48,904 bases of DNA. Origin: Methylocystaceae bacterium. Lineage in GTDB: Bacteria; Pseudomonadota; Alphaproteobacteria; Rhizobiales; Beijerinckiaceae. A model generated the notes under the pieces. That model had not been told where the DNA came from, did no database searches, and was given only the letters and a program-made list of their open reading frames with translations. Where the stretch lies: assembly GCA_014190435.1 (NCBI GenBank), contig BJGJ01000010.1, forward strand, positions 1-48,904, read 5' to 3'. The translations under genes were made by a program, and so were the position numbers. Shown in pieces: positions 17,954-27,265 of this stretch. Numbering within the stretch: position 1 is the first letter of the stretch; each line of letters opens with the position of its first letter.

Positions 17954-18231
17954 CTCATCTCCCATTGCAGGACGCTCCGCCGGTAGCCCTCTTGGCTATC
18001 ACGGCCAGACTATCAAGTTTTTTCAGTAGCAGGCGAGGGAACCTTTGCACTCGAGCCACAGTTATCACGCGCCATGGACCCCTGTCTTTTGTTGATGAAG
18101 ACCATGACAATAGATCACAGCCTAAATTCTAGCCAATCAACCGCTGAGTCTCAGATGAACTTTGCGTCATGGCCTCGTCAGGTTAAATACTAGAGCCCCA
18201 ACCCTAAAGCCCGCCACTCAGAAAGGCCTCT

Positions 18232-18768
18232 ATGCGTCGTCTTCTCCTCCTCCGTCACGGTAAAGCCGATCGCCATTCCGCTGGTGGGGATCGAGAAAGG
18301 CCATTAACGCGACGCGGCGAGGAAGACGCCCGGCGTATCGGCGATTTTTTAACGGCGGCAGGAATTACCCCCGATCTAGCTGTTGCCTCTAATGCGCGCC
18401 GGGCGAAACAAACACTTGAGCGAACGCTTGAGGCTTTTCCAGCTCATGTTACCCATTTGATTGAGAACACAATTTATCTTGCCTCATCAAGCCACCTCCT
18501 TGAGGTCCTGCGTCAAACGCCGGATAAGGTTCATACCTTGCTCGCGGTTGGCCATAATCCTGGCTTTGGAGAATTAGCCGCAATTCTGGCAGGCAGTGGT
18601 GAGCCTCAGGACCTTGAACTTATGCGGTCTAAATATCCCACTGCTGCACTGGCGATACTAGATTTTGATGTGAGGAATTGGCCAGAAATCAATGTGGCCG
18701 CCGCGCGTCTGCATAGATTTATCACGCCAGCCATCCTCAGAGGGGAGCCTCTTGACGATCCAGACTAA
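18232..18768 (+). CDS. SixA-type histidine phosphatase
   Basis: A 178-residue phosphoglycerate-mutase-fold phosphatase. The RHG motif with catalytic His9 (LLLLRHGKAD), the SNARRAKQT segment, and the second His (His108, AVGHNPGFGEL) identify the SixA group, whose E. coli member dephosphorylates histidine phosphotransfer proteins. The substrate here is unknown. There is no signal peptide. It is the first gene of a plus-strand run with aroC (52 bases on), the HDAC-like gene and ribBX. Confidence 0.85.
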   Translation: MRRLLLLRHGKADRHSAGGDRERPLTRRGEEDARRIGDFLTAAGITPDLAVASNARRAKQTLERTLEAFPAHVTHLIENTIYLASSSHLLEVLRQTPDKVHTLLAVGHNPGFGELAAILAGSGEPQDLELMRSKYPTAALAILDFDVRNWPEINVAAARLHRFITPAILRGEPLDDPD

Positions 18769-18820
18769 GGCCAGACGTCTTGGGGTTTGACCAGGTTTTA
18801 ACGCCAGCCTAAAAAGCCTG

Positions 18821-19906
18821 ATGTCGCATAATAGCTTTGGCCATCTTTTCCGTATCACGACTTTTGGCGAAAGCCATGGCGTAGCCCTAGGAGCCGTCGT
18901 CGACGGCTGCCCGCCTCAAATCCCGCTCGTCTCGGAAGATATTCAAGTATTTCTTAACAAACGCAAACCCGGCCAATCCCGATTTACGACCCAACGGCGC
19001 GAAGAGGATCTTGTTAAAATACTCTCAGGAGTATTCATTGACGCAAATGGCCAGCAGGTCACAACTGGCGCACCAATTGCGCTTATGATTGAGAATACAG
19101 ATCAACGCTCGAAAGATTACGGCGAGATTGCACAAAAATACCGGCCTGGACATGCGGATTATGTCTATGACGCAAAATATGGCGTTCGGGATTATCGTGG
19201 CGGTGGCCGGTCTTCTGCACGTGAAACAGCAGCCCGTGTCGCCGCCGGCGCTATCGCCAGGAAGATTATTCCGCATCTTTCCATTAAAGGTGCGCTAGTT
19301 CAGATTGGTCCTCATAAGATTGATCGATCGCGCTTCGACTGGAATGAGATTGATCGTAATCCATTCTTTTGTCCTGACGCCCAAGCCGCTAGCCATTGGG
19401 CGGATTATCTCGATGATATTCGTAAAAATGGTTCATCTATTGGCGCCGTCGTTGAAGTCACAGCGGAGGGTGCGCCACCTGGCTGGGGTGCACCCGTTTA
19501 TGGCAAACTGGACTCAGATCTTGCCGCCGCCATGATGTCGATTAACGCGGTCAAAGGCGTAGAAATTGGCGACGGTTTTGAAGCCGCCCTGCTCACCGGC
19601 GAATCCAATGCAGATGAAATGCGCAGCAGCGCTAATGGCCTCCCGAACTTTCTGTCCAACCATGCCGGCGGCATTCTTGGGGGAATTTCAACAGGCCAGC
19701 CGATTGTTGTGAGATTCGTCGTAAAACCAACCTCCTCAATACTCACACCGCGTCAAACCGTTGACGTGAGGGGAAATAATACGGAAATCATCACGAAAGG
19801 CCGGCACGATCCATGCGTAGGCATTCGCGCCGTGCCTGTAGGAGAAGCCATGATGGCTTGCGTATTAGCCGATCATTTTTTACGTCACCGCGGACAAATT
19901 GGGTGA
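18821..19906 (+). CDS. aroC: Chorismate synthase
   Basis: Flavin-dependent enzyme converting EPSP to chorismate, the last shared step of aromatic synthesis. The 361-residue length is normal. Signatures are [15 protein letters not shown] near the start, the FMN-binding [14 protein letters not shown] and [20 protein letters not shown], and a C-terminal [19 protein letters not shown]. The stop codon overlaps the GTG start of the next gene (GTGA), indicating translational coupling. Confidence 0.98.
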   Translation: MSHNSFGHLFRITTFGESHGVALGAVVDGCPPQIPLVSEDIQVFLNKRKPGQSRFTTQRREEDLVKILSGVFIDANGQQVTTGAPIALMIENTDQRSKDYGEIAQKYRPGHADYVYDAKYGVRDYRGGGRSSARETAARVAAGAIARKIIPHLSIKGALVQIGPHKIDRSRFDWNEIDRNPFFCPDAQAASHWADYLDDIRKNGSSIGAVVEVTAEGAPPGWGAPVYGKLDSDLAAAMMSINAVKGVEIGDGFEAALLTGESNADEMRSSANGLPNFLSNHAGGILGGISTGQPIVVRFVVKPTSSILTPRQTVDVRGNNTEIITKGRHDPCVGIRAVPVGEAMMACVLADHFLRHRGQIG

Positions 19907-20904
19907 TCACGCGCCGCGCAGCGCTCACAGGCCTTATCGCCACCATTGCTGCGCAAGATTTAAAAGCGCAGACAAAAAACACACTTTTTCTTTCTGCTAA
20001 AACTAGTTTTTTACACGATCCAGGTCCTGGTTGGCCTGATCGCCCAAATCGTATCACTAGCATCTTAGACGCGCTAAAAACTCCAGAGTTTGCTGGTCTC
20101 GTCCGACAAGAAGCACCTAGCGCAGACACTCAATGCATTCTGCGCGTCCACACCCAACAACTGATTAGGCTTCTTGAAAAGGCAACGCCAAAAACTGGCT
20201 TTAGCGCTCTTGATCATGATGTGACACTCAACTCCCATTCTCTTACCGCCGCAATCGAATCAGCAGGCGGCGCGATTACCGCAACAGATGCTGTAATGCG
20301 TGGAGTGGCGCATAATAGCTTTGTCGCAACACGTCCGCCAGGTCATCATGCGCTAGCAAATCAAGCAATGGGATTTTGTCTATTTAATAATGTAGCGATA
20401 GCAGCGGTGCATGCGCGCGAGCGTTACAATGTCGAACGTATTGCAATCGTTGATTTTGATGTTCACCATGGAAATGGCGTACAAGATTTCTTTTGGAATG
20501 ATAAAAACACATTCTATGCCTCAACACATCAGATGCCTCTTTACCCAGGAACAGGGGCACTGAATGAAACTGGAGCTTTTAACAATATTGTTAACGCCCC
20601 CCTTCGTCGCGGTGATTGCGGCGATCAATTTCAAGAGGCTCTAAAAACTCGCATCCTGCCCGGCCTTGATAATTTTGCCCCAGATCTCATCTTTCTTTGC
20701 GCTGGATTTGATGCGCATATTCACGATCCCCTGGGCGGCCTTCGACTGTTAGAAGAGGATTTTCGTCAAGTAACACTCAGAATTATGGAGATCGCTCAAA
20801 GACGGTGCCACAACCGGATCGTCTCATTACTTGAAGGCGGATATGCGCCACAGGATTTAGCTAGCTCAGTAGCTGCACATATAAAGGCATTGATGGACGT
20901 GTGA
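19903..20904 (+). CDS. HDAC-family (class II-like) amidohydrolase with Tat-like leader
   Basis: Zn-dependent deacetylase or acetylpolyamine amidohydrolase family; the substrate is unknown. All core residues are visible (numbered from GTG 19903): paired His148-His149 (RPPGHHA), zinc ligands Asp186 and His188 ([10 protein letters not shown]) and Asp270 (AGFDAH), and catalytic Tyr314 (EGGYAP). The start is the GTG overlapping the aroC stop; frames further upstream lie inside aroC, and no other start is near. Before the normal family beginning ([16 protein letters not shown]) there are about 25 extra residues, [18 protein letters not shown], resembling a twin-arginine signal peptide. If it works, the enzyme is periplasmic, which is unusual for the family. 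Confidence 0.88.
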   Translation: MITRRAALTGLIATIAAQDLKAQTKNTLFLSAKTSFLHDPGPGWPDRPNRITSILDALKTPEFAGLVRQEAPSADTQCILRVHTQQLIRLLEKATPKTGFSALDHDVTLNSHSLTAAIESAGGAITATDAVMRGVAHNSFVATRPPGHHALANQAMGFCLFNNVAIAAVHARERYNVERIAIVDFDVHHGNGVQDFFWNDKNTFYASTHQMPLYPGTGALNETGAFNNIVNAPLRRGDCGDQFQEALKTRILPGLDNFAPDLIFLCAGFDAHIHDPLGGLRLLEEDFRQVTLRIMEIAQRRCHNRIVSLLEGGYAPQDLASSVAAHIKALMDV

Positions 20905-21052
20905 GTAGCCTGACGCAAATCCTATTACTTCTCAGTGAAATTAAAAATCCTGTAATCATCATCGCTTCATGTTCTTTAAGATCCTATTTGAAATAACCTG
21001 ATGATAGCTTTACATAACTCTCATGCGTCAGAAGGTAATTAGGAGAGAAGCC

Positions 21053-22135
21053 TTGTCCCATTCTGTTACTGAAGCAATTGAGGCTATTGCCCGAGGCGAG
21101 ATTGTCATTGTGACAGACGATGATGATCGAGAGAATGAAGGCGATCTCGTTATGTCGGGCGCGCTATGTACGGCAGAAAAAATGGCTTTTATCATCAGGC
21201 ATTGCTGCGGCATAGTTTGCGCGCCATTGACATTAGAAGATGCGCGTCGTCTTCAGCTTGCGCCAATGGTTGCGCAAAATGACGCGCCGCTTGGAACAGC
21301 CTTTACCGTTTCGGTAGACGTCAAACACGGACTGACGACAGGAATTTCTGCAGAACAGCGCAGCAATACTGTGCGCGCCCTCGCAAATGGCAATATGGCC
21401 GCAACGGATTTTGTTCGGCCAGGCCATGTTTTTCCGCTCATATCAAGAGATGGCGGCGTCTTAATGCGTTCAGGTCATACCGAAGCCGCGGTAGATCTCT
21501 GTCGGCTTGCTGGCCTGCCCTCTGTCGGCGTCATCTGCGAATTAGCCAATGATGACGGAACAGTCATGACAGGTCAGGAGATTGCTCATTTTGCTAAAAA
21601 ACATGCACTAAAAACACTCTCCGTGGCTGATCTTATCGCTTATCGGCAGGCGCGTGAAAAACTTGTTGAACGCGTTGCTGTTTTTCCAGTCAAGACGGAA
21701 TATGGCCAGATGACGGGTTATGCTTATGTAACAGCTTTTGATCATGTACGTCATTTCGCTTTTGTGCTTGGAGCCATTGGTGATGGGCGCGATGTGCCTA
21801 CCCGCTTGCATCGTGCGGACATACTTGATGATGTCATGGGTGGCGCGCAGACGATTAGAAAAACGCTCTCCCGCTTTAAAGAAGAAGGCCATGGTGTTCT
21901 TGTTTATCTGCGAGACGGAGCGGCCGGCGTGCCGACAAACTTTACTTTGGCGGAAAGCGAAAATGCTGAGGAAAACCGAAAGCGTCAATGGTTTGATGTC
22001 GGACTTGGCGCACAAATCCTCAAAGATCTTGGCGTTTCCTCAATTCGCTTGCGCTCAACAACTGCTAAACCACGGGCTTTTGTCGGACTTTCAGGATTTG
22101 GGATAGAGATAAGCGCCGTAGAACCTATCGAGTGA
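21053..22135 (+). CDS. ribB: DHBP synthase with degenerate cyclohydrolase II-like domain (RibBX type)
   Basis: The N-terminal ~200 residues are 3,4-dihydroxy-2-butanone-4-phosphate synthase, which makes the four-carbon unit of riboflavin from ribulose 5-phosphate: DDDDRENEGDLVMSGA and RSGHTEAAVDLCRLAG. The C-terminal ~150 residues align with GTP cyclohydrolase II but lack its zinc cysteines (the region reads LHRADILDDVMGG) and the GRGIGL motif (here RDGAAGVPTNF). This matches described proteobacterial RibBX fusions with an inactive second domain. I prefer the TTG at 21053, 7 bases after AGGAG; an ATG 30 bases upstream has no ribosome site. No FMN riboswitch is seen in the 118 bases upstream. 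Confidence 0.88.
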   Translation: MSHSVTEAIEAIARGEIVIVTDDDDRENEGDLVMSGALCTAEKMAFIIRHCCGIVCAPLTLEDARRLQLAPMVAQNDAPLGTAFTVSVDVKHGLTTGISAEQRSNTVRALANGNMAATDFVRPGHVFPLISRDGGVLMRSGHTEAAVDLCRLAGLPSVGVICELANDDGTVMTGQEIAHFAKKHALKTLSVADLIAYRQAREKLVERVAVFPVKTEYGQMTGYAYVTAFDHVRHFAFVLGAIGDGRDVPTRLHRADILDDVMGGAQTIRKTLSRFKEEGHGVLVYLRDGAAGVPTNFTLAESENAEENRKRQWFDVGLGAQILKDLGVSSIRLRSTTAKPRAFVGLSGFGIEISAVEPIE

Positions 22136-22146
22136 TCAAAAATAAA

Positions 22147-23100
22147 TTAATCTGCTCGAGGGTGCGCTGAATGAAACGCATCTAATAAGCGCCTGGAGTC
22201 TACCGACGTATAAATTTGCGTTGTTGAAAGCGACACATGGCCTAATAATTCTTGGATCGTTCGCAGATCACCACCGCGACCAAGGAGATGGGTGGCGAAG
22301 GAATGACGTAACGCATGGGGCGTTGCGCTATCAGGCAGGCCCAACGCGACCCGAAGCCGCGCGACAACATATTGGATCACTCTCGGCGAGAGCGGCCCAC
22401 CACGCGCACCGACAAACAGCGCCCCTCCCTGAAGATCATAGGGACAAAGCTCAACATAATTTTTTATTGCAATTTGCACCGGCACGATGACAGGTAAAAT
22501 TCGTTTCCTGCCGCCTTTGCCAGTAATGCGTATTCGGTCAATCCCGTTAATTGGCGCATTCTGTCGGGAGAGAGAAAGCGCCTCCGAGATACGCAAACCA
22601 GCGCCATACAACAAGGCCAAAACAGCCGCGTCTCTTGCCAAGATCCATGCAGGAACTGTTTGATCAGCACGACAATCCACATCCACAACATCACGCGCGG
22701 CGTTGATACTGAGAGCTTTGGGCAAAGCTTTCATTCGCTTTGGCGCTTGGATCGCGTCATAAGCGTCTGAGCGCGCTAAACTTCTTTTTTTTAGATAGCG
22801 TAAGAAATTCCGTTGCGCAGCAAGGGCACGCAATAAAGATCTATTCCCGAGCCCTTCTTCGCGTCTTCGCGCCAGAAAGGCTCGGAGATCTCTGGGCTCC
22901 AAGGCCGTTATGTCTGAAAATTGCACCAGTCGGCCCTGGTAATCCGTAAGAAAAGCAAAAAAAACACAGATTTCGTGGCGATATGCGACCTGAGTATGTT
23001 TTGAAACACGATATTGAGAATCGAGTTGACGCAGCCAGTCCTCCGCCGCTTCAGCAAGTGTGGATTCCGCGCGAAAGGCAATTTGCGCAAGGTTAGACAT
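22147..23100 (-). CDS. xerC: Tyrosine recombinase XerC
   Basis: Site-specific recombinase resolving chromosome dimers at dif with XerD. Catalytic residues are complete: Arg170 (GAGLRISEAL), Lys195 (TGKGGRKR), His262 and Arg265 (PHALRHSF), His288 (LLGH) and Tyr297 (TQIYTSV). The N-terminal SAM-like domain (10-105) with LRALAAQRNFLRYLKKR and the end LDAFHSAHPRA resemble XerC more than XerD of alphaproteobacteria. The 317-residue length fits. It converges on ribB with an 11-base gap. There are no phage or transposon genes nearby, so this is the housekeeping enzyme and not an integrase. Confidence 0.9.
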   Translation of the reverse strand: MSNLAQIAFRAESTLAEAAEDWLRQLDSQYRVSKHTQVAYRHEICVFFAFLTDYQGRLVQFSDITALEPRDLRAFLARRREEGLGNRSLLRALAAQRNFLRYLKKRSLARSDAYDAIQAPKRMKALPKALSINAARDVVDVDCRADQTVPAWILARDAAVLALLYGAGLRISEALSLSRQNAPINGIDRIRITGKGGRKRILPVIVPVQIAIKNYVELCPYDLQGGALFVGARGGPLSPRVIQYVVARLRVALGLPDSATPHALRHSFATHLLGRGGDLRTIQELLGHVSLSTTQIYTSVDSRRLLDAFHSAHPRAD

Positions 23101-23219
23101 TTAAAATCTATAGGGCCTCGTAGTTGGACGCAGACGCCCCAATGAGAGACGCTCAGCCAAAACTAACGCCAACTCCCTAACGAAACCCTGCCATAGATAA
23201 GTATAATTCCCGCAGAGTC

Positions 23220-23543
23220 TTAAATACCTGCGGAAATTTCTTGAATTGCTTGCGCGAGCAATTCTTCCATGGTGCGGCGAATTTGATGATCGGACTGGTC
23301 AATGCCCTTTGCGGCAAAATCTTGTTTAACTCTCAAAAAGACCCGTTCAGAGGCATCTGCATTCACCTCAGCCGCCACAAGCCCGTCAGCATAAGCCCGC
23401 GCCTCCGCTTCGGACTTTCCAAGTTTTTCTGCAGCCCAAAGACCAAGTAGTTTATTCCGACGCGCCTCGGCGCGGAACTGACGCTCCTCGTCATGGGCGA
23501 AGCGTTTCTCAAACGATTCTTCGCGTTGGTCGAAAGTGCTCAT
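23220..23543 (-). CDS. F1-ATPase inhibitor zeta subunit (DUF1476 family)
   Basis: A 107-residue helical protein starting MSTFDQREESFEKRFAHDEE, then RRNKLLGLWAAEKLG, the signature of DUF1476. In Paracoccus the family member is the zeta subunit, a natural inhibitor of F1Fo-ATP synthase that blocks ATP hydrolysis through its N-terminal segment. I place the start at the ATG at 23543, preceded by GAGG; the frame stays open 141 bases upstream but that part does not resemble the family. It is divergent from purC, a pairing common in Rhizobiales. Confidence 0.9.
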   Translation of the reverse strand: MSTFDQREESFEKRFAHDEERQFRAEARRNKLLGLWAAEKLGKSEAEARAYADGLVAAEVNADASERVFLRVKQDFAAKGIDQSDHQIRRTMEELLAQAIQEISAGI

Positions 23544-23896
23544 GCGCATCCTCAGAAGGGTTTGTTCATAAAAACCGCGATTGTAGGCCATTCTGCCCTG
23601 ACGCTTGGGGCCAATGACAGCCCCAGCGCACCCGCGAAGCAAGGGTATAGGCGTATTCGCCGGCAAAGCCAATGCTTTCAACACAGGGTTCTAGCAGTGC
23701 ACTTTCCACTTTCCTGAGCACTATCGCCAGGCTTATCCAGAGGAAAAGTAGCGCAAAGCTTGTTTCCTGGTCCCAAAGCGGGTAAATCGAGTGCGATCTG
23801 CGGCCGGCTATGAAAATCTCTCGCCGCTCCTTGAGGGTGCCTCGCCCTTAACGAGGGTCTTTGTGACCAAATCGAAAGGAGCCAAGGCCGATCGCT
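23544..23896. other. Divergent intergenic region between zeta subunit and purC
   Basis: These 353 bases hold no supported gene. A strong stem lies at 23603-23629: read on the minus strand, CGCTGGGGC pairs with GCCCCAAGCG with one bulged A and an 8-base loop, about 60-86 bases before the zeta start and so probably in its leader. Nearer purC, CCTCG (23840-23844) and CGAGG (23852-23856) make a 5-bp stem. Both promoters must lie here, but I could not define them. Confidence 0.4.
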
Positions 23897-24691
23897 ATGG
23901 ATTTCCTCAAGCCCCGGTTAACGCCCATGAATCGCCGTCGTCGCATTTACGAAGGCAAAGCCAAGGTTCTCTATGAAGGACCCGAGCCCGGCACCTTAAT
24001 CCAACACTTTAAGGATGACGCCACAGCCTTCAACGCCAAAAAACATGAAGTGATTGACGGCAAAGGCGTGCTCAACAACCGCATTTCCGAATATGTATTT
24101 CAAAATCTCAACAGCATTGGGGTTCCAACACATTTCATCCGTCGTCTGAATATGCGCGAGCAGCTCATCCGCGAGGTTGAGATTATTCCTTTGGAAGTTG
24201 TTGTTCGCAATGTCGCCGCAGGCTCACTGGCCAAGCGATTAGGTCTTGAAGAAGGCACGCAACTACCCCGATCAATTATCGAGTTTTACTATAAAAATGA
24301 CGCGCTCGATGACCCAATGGTCTCCGAGGAGCATATCACCGCCTTTGGCTGGTCAACCCCACAAGAGATTGATGACATCATGGCGCTGGCGATTCGCGTC
24401 AATGATTTCTTGTCAGGTCTTTTTCTGGGGGTCGGCATCCGTTTGATCGACTTTAAAATGGAATGCGGCAGGCTATGGGAAAGTGATATGATGCGCATTG
24501 TTGTCGCTGATGAAATTTCTCCTGACAGCTGCAGGCTTTGGGACATAAAGTCCAATGACAAACTCGATAAGGATCGTTTTCGCCGCGACATGGGTGGACT
24601 TGTTGAAGCCTACTCCGAGGTAGCCCGTAGACTAGGCATCATGCAAGAGGGCGAGCCCGCTAACGTCGGCGCTCCGAAGCTGGTGAAGTAA
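23897..24691 (+). CDS. purC: Phosphoribosylaminoimidazole-succinocarboxamide synthase
   Basis: SAICAR synthetase of purine synthesis: joins CAIR and aspartate with ATP. Signatures [41 protein letters not shown] and [13 protein letters not shown] are clear. The start is uncertain: the ATG at 23897 has CAAGG 9 bases upstream, but family members usually begin at the ATG at 23927 ([10 protein letters not shown]), giving 254 residues. It heads a purC-purS-purQ run. Confidence 0.96.
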   Translation: MDFLKPRLTPMNRRRRIYEGKAKVLYEGPEPGTLIQHFKDDATAFNAKKHEVIDGKGVLNNRISEYVFQNLNSIGVPTHFIRRLNMREQLIREVEIIPLEVVVRNVAAGSLAKRLGLEEGTQLPRSIIEFYYKNDALDDPMVSEEHITAFGWSTPQEIDDIMALAIRVNDFLSGLFLGVGIRLIDFKMECGRLWESDMMRIVVADEISPDSCRLWDIKSNDKLDKDRFRRDMGGLVEAYSEVARRLGIMQEGEPANVGAPKLVK

Positions 24692-24764
24692 TTGTAAGGC
24701 CTATCATAACCTTAAATAACGCCGTCCAACTGCGGGGCATAATCATTTTATTTTGGAAACGTCG

Positions 24765-25001
24765 ATGAAAGCTCGCGTAATCGTCACATTAAAAAATGGC
24801 GTTCTTGATCCTCAAGGCAAGGCTATCGAAGGGGCCCTTACCTCTCTTGGCGTTTCAGGCATCACCAGCGTGCGTCAAGGAAAAGTGTTTGATATCGAAA
24901 TCTCAGCCGAAGACTCATCTCAGGCTAAGCAGAATTTAAAAACCGCTTGTGAAAAACTTCTCGCAAATACAGTTATTGAGAATTATTCAATCGAGATTTA
25001 A
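24765..25001 (+). CDS. purS: FGAM synthase subunit PurS
   Basis: A 78-residue structural subunit of the three-part formylglycinamidine ribonucleotide synthase (PurL-PurQ-PurS). It starts [18 protein letters not shown] and contains the conserved GKVFDIEI segment. The ATG at 24765 has GGAA seven bases upstream; a TTG four codons earlier is less likely. It lies 73 bases after purC and 10 bases before purQ. Confidence 0.94.
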   Translation: MKARVIVTLKNGVLDPQGKAIEGALTSLGVSGITSVRQGKVFDIEISAEDSSQAKQNLKTACEKLLANTVIENYSIEI

Positions 25002-25011
25002 GCTAGCCTCT

Positions 25012-25701
25012 ATGAAATCCGCCGTCATTCTTTTTCCTGGATCTAATCGCGAAGGCGACATGATACGCGCGCTGCGACAGGCCACGCATCAGCAGCCAGC
25101 CATAGTGTGGCACGCAGACCACGAGCTTCCAAAGAGAACAGATTTGGTTGTGCTGCCTGGCGGCTTTTCCTACGGAGACTATCTACGCTGTGGCGCAATC
25201 GCTGGACGCGCGTCGATTATGGAGGCTGTGCGCGCTCATGCAGAACGCGGAGGTCTAGTTCTGGGCGTGTGCAATGGCTTTCAAATACTTTGCGAAAGCG
25301 GGATTTTACCAGGGGTTCTAATGCGCAATGCGCATTTACGGTTCATTTGTCGAATGCAACATCTGAGCGTAGAACAAATTAATAGCCCTTTCACGAATAA
25401 ATACGCAGCCAGACAAATTATTAAAGTCTGTATTGCCCATGGAGAAGGTAATTACGAAGCGGATCAGACCACCATCGATCGGCTAGAGGGCGATGGCCGC
25501 GTGGCATTTCGTTATTGCAATGCAGAAGGTGTCATTGGCGGTAGCGCAAATCCCAATGGATCTCGCAATGAAATTGCAGGCATATTTTCCGAAAAGAGAA
25601 ATGTCCTTGGACTTATGCCTCACCCAGAGAATCTGATCGACCCGTTAGTTGGCGGGATTGATGGCCGAGGACTTTTTGACAGCCTTGCCTCTGCAGCCTG
25701 A
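25012..25701 (+). CDS. purQ: FGAM synthase glutaminase subunit PurQ
   Basis: Class I glutamine amidotransferase that supplies ammonia to PurL. The 230 residues begin [21 protein letters not shown]. The nucleophile is Cys87 in [10 protein letters not shown]; His and Glu of the triad are in MPHPENLID near the C-terminus. The ATG at 25012 has no good Shine-Dalgarno sequence, so translation probably continues from purS. The usual next gene, purL, is not here: the stop is 2 bases from the stop of converging holA. Confidence 0.95.
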   Translation: MKSAVILFPGSNREGDMIRALRQATHQQPAIVWHADHELPKRTDLVVLPGGFSYGDYLRCGAIAGRASIMEAVRAHAERGGLVLGVCNGFQILCESGILPGVLMRNAHLRFICRMQHLSVEQINSPFTNKYAARQIIKVCIAHGEGNYEADQTTIDRLEGDGRVAFRYCNAEGVIGGSANPNGSRNEIAGIFSEKRNVLGLMPHPENLIDPLVGGIDGRGLFDSLASAA

Positions 25702-25703
25702 TC

Positions 25704-26726
25704 CTATTTAGACCGCGCAATCTTAGCAACACGCCAAAGCACCCGCTCTGCTTCCATTTGCGCTACCGCTGCATGAGCACGCGCCTGTGTCTGAGCGCTT
25801 CTTAGCGGCTCTCTCAATTGATTAAGCCGCATGGCTGTCCAGGCTTTAAGCTGGGCTTCTAGCAAGCTACGGTGCATAAAACCAAAACCCGCTCGCATCA
25901 TAATGCTTATGCCAGGCTCAAGCCTTCCACCTTCGCGCTCCATAGAAATTCGCGCTTTATGAAGCGCAATGAGATATCTCAAAGCGCCAAATATTAATGC
26001 TGAAGGATCGCCACCATGCGCAAAATACGCCTCTAGTTGTAAGCCTGTCTCGCCAGTAAAAGCCGCAGCCACAATGCGATCTGAGGCAATACTCGCAGCA
26101 TGCGCTATGATTGCTTCAATATCCGTAGCTTCCACATGAGATCGTCCATGCATATAAAGCACAAGTTTTGCGAGTTCCGACCTGCTCATCAAACGATCTT
26201 CGCCTAGAGCGTTAAGCAATAAGCCGCGGGCCTCAGGCGTCGCTGTCAGACGAGCCTCACGCAAGGTCCGATCAATCAGTCCATTTAAATCTTGCGCTGT
26301 ATCTTCCTGACATTCAATCGCTGCACCACCTTTTGCGCCTTCAATCAACTTGCGCATAGGAGCGTCTTTTTTCAAAACAGCAGCTGTGAGCACGATCGCG
26401 CAAGCATCAGGTGGAGCCGCAATCAAAGAATTAATCGCTGGAAGAATTGATTTCGTACCGGTCTCAATCAAAATTGCTCGCCGTCCACCAAACAGCGGGG
26501 TTGTATTGGCCTCATCCAGTAGCAGCAATGGATCTGCGGCAATGGCCTCGCCCGATATTTGAACGAATTGAAATGGATCGCGTCGGTCATCTATGCGTTT
26601 ATTAATTATGCTCAACGCGCGCTCTCGTACCATACCCGCATCAGGGCCGTAAATAAGAAAAAGAAAAATATCCTCAGGGATTGCTGAGAGAAATCTCTCA
26701 GCCTCTCTTGTTCTAATTGCGACCAC
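25704..26726 (-). CDS. holA: DNA polymerase III subunit delta
   Basis: The clamp-loader subunit that opens the beta sliding clamp. The 340-residue protein shows the family's N-terminal pattern (FLFLIYGPDAGMVRERA), a degenerate AAA+ domain with RRAILIETG, the middle helical lid and a C-terminal collar domain (LQLEAYFAHGGDPSALIFGALRYLIALHKA). It follows lptE by 11 bases on the same strand in the conserved leuS-lptE-holA run. Confidence 0.93.
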   Translation of the reverse strand: MVAIRTREAERFLSAIPEDIFLFLIYGPDAGMVRERALSIINKRIDDRRDPFQFVQISGEAIAADPLLLLDEANTTPLFGGRRAILIETGTKSILPAINSLIAAPPDACAIVLTAAVLKKDAPMRKLIEGAKGGAAIECQEDTAQDLNGLIDRTLREARLTATPEARGLLLNALGEDRLMSRSELAKLVLYMHGRSHVEATDIEAIIAHAASIASDRIVAAAFTGETGLQLEAYFAHGGDPSALIFGALRYLIALHKARISMEREGGRLEPGISIMMRAGFGFMHRSLLEAQLKAWTAMRLNQLREPLRSAQTQARAHAAVAQMEAERVLWRVAKIARSK

Positions 26727-26737
26727 GAGTATACGCC

Positions 26738-27265
26738 CTATCGACGCGCCACCAAATCCATGGCGATGCGTGTGCGAATATTTTCTGCTATAACTTTTGC
26801 ATCACGAATTGCTGCGTCGCGCGAAGCACGCACATTGGCAAAGCGAGCAGTAAAACGATCATAGCTAGCAATTGACTCAGTTGATCCTTTAGAAATCTCA
26901 ACCTTATCCGGCAAGGAAATAAGAGTATATTGCGCAATCACAACAACGGTAGCCGAACTCGAAAAAGCTGTTTGGGCATTGTAAATAGGCGTCTGCACAC
27001 GTTCCGATAATGTTACCTTCAACCTATAGCGAGGCGTTGGCGTAGATCCCGTACCGTTCAGCGCATAGATTAATTCATTGCGCACATAATGACCCGTACG
27101 ATCATTAATTTCATCAACTTCAATCGCTTGTAGTTCAGTCGCTGTAGAAACACCGTTCAAATTTGGCCCATACATAGGCTCAATACATCCCGTCAGCGCA
27201 AATAGACTTAAGGTGATGTAAGTGCGCAAAAAACACTTCTTTAAGGCTTGATCAAACAACAACAT
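26738..27265 (-). CDS. lptE: LPS-assembly lipoprotein LptE
   Basis: Outer-membrane lipoprotein that plugs the LptD barrel for LPS export. The 175 residues start [10 protein letters not shown]; the signal ends in LFALTGC with lipidated Cys27, followed by IEPMYGPNL, a common alphaproteobacterial LptE beginning. The alternating strand pattern and Arg-rich C-terminus ([13 protein letters not shown]) also fit. The ATG at 27265, 8 bases after AAAGG, overlaps the leuS end by 14 bases. Confidence 0.9.
   Translation of the reverse strand: MLLFDQALKKCFLRTYITLSLFALTGCIEPMYGPNLNGVSTATELQAIEVDEINDRTGHYVRNELIYALNGTGSTPTPRYRLKVTLSERVQTPIYNAQTAFSSSATVVVIAQYTLISLPDKVEISKGSTESIASYDRFTARFANVRASRDAAIRDAKVIAENIRTRIAMDLVARR

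Noticed and set aside
18074-18193. 39-codon frame between gshB and sixA
   Set aside because: It has no ribosome site, no recognisable sequence, and sits where divergent promoters are expected.
20905-21052. FMN riboswitch before ribB
   Set aside because: None of the conserved RFN element blocks is present, and the space is short.
22147-23100. Phage-type integrase or XerD
   Set aside because: There are no phage genes or attachment repeats nearby; the N-terminal and C-terminal segments match housekeeping XerC better.
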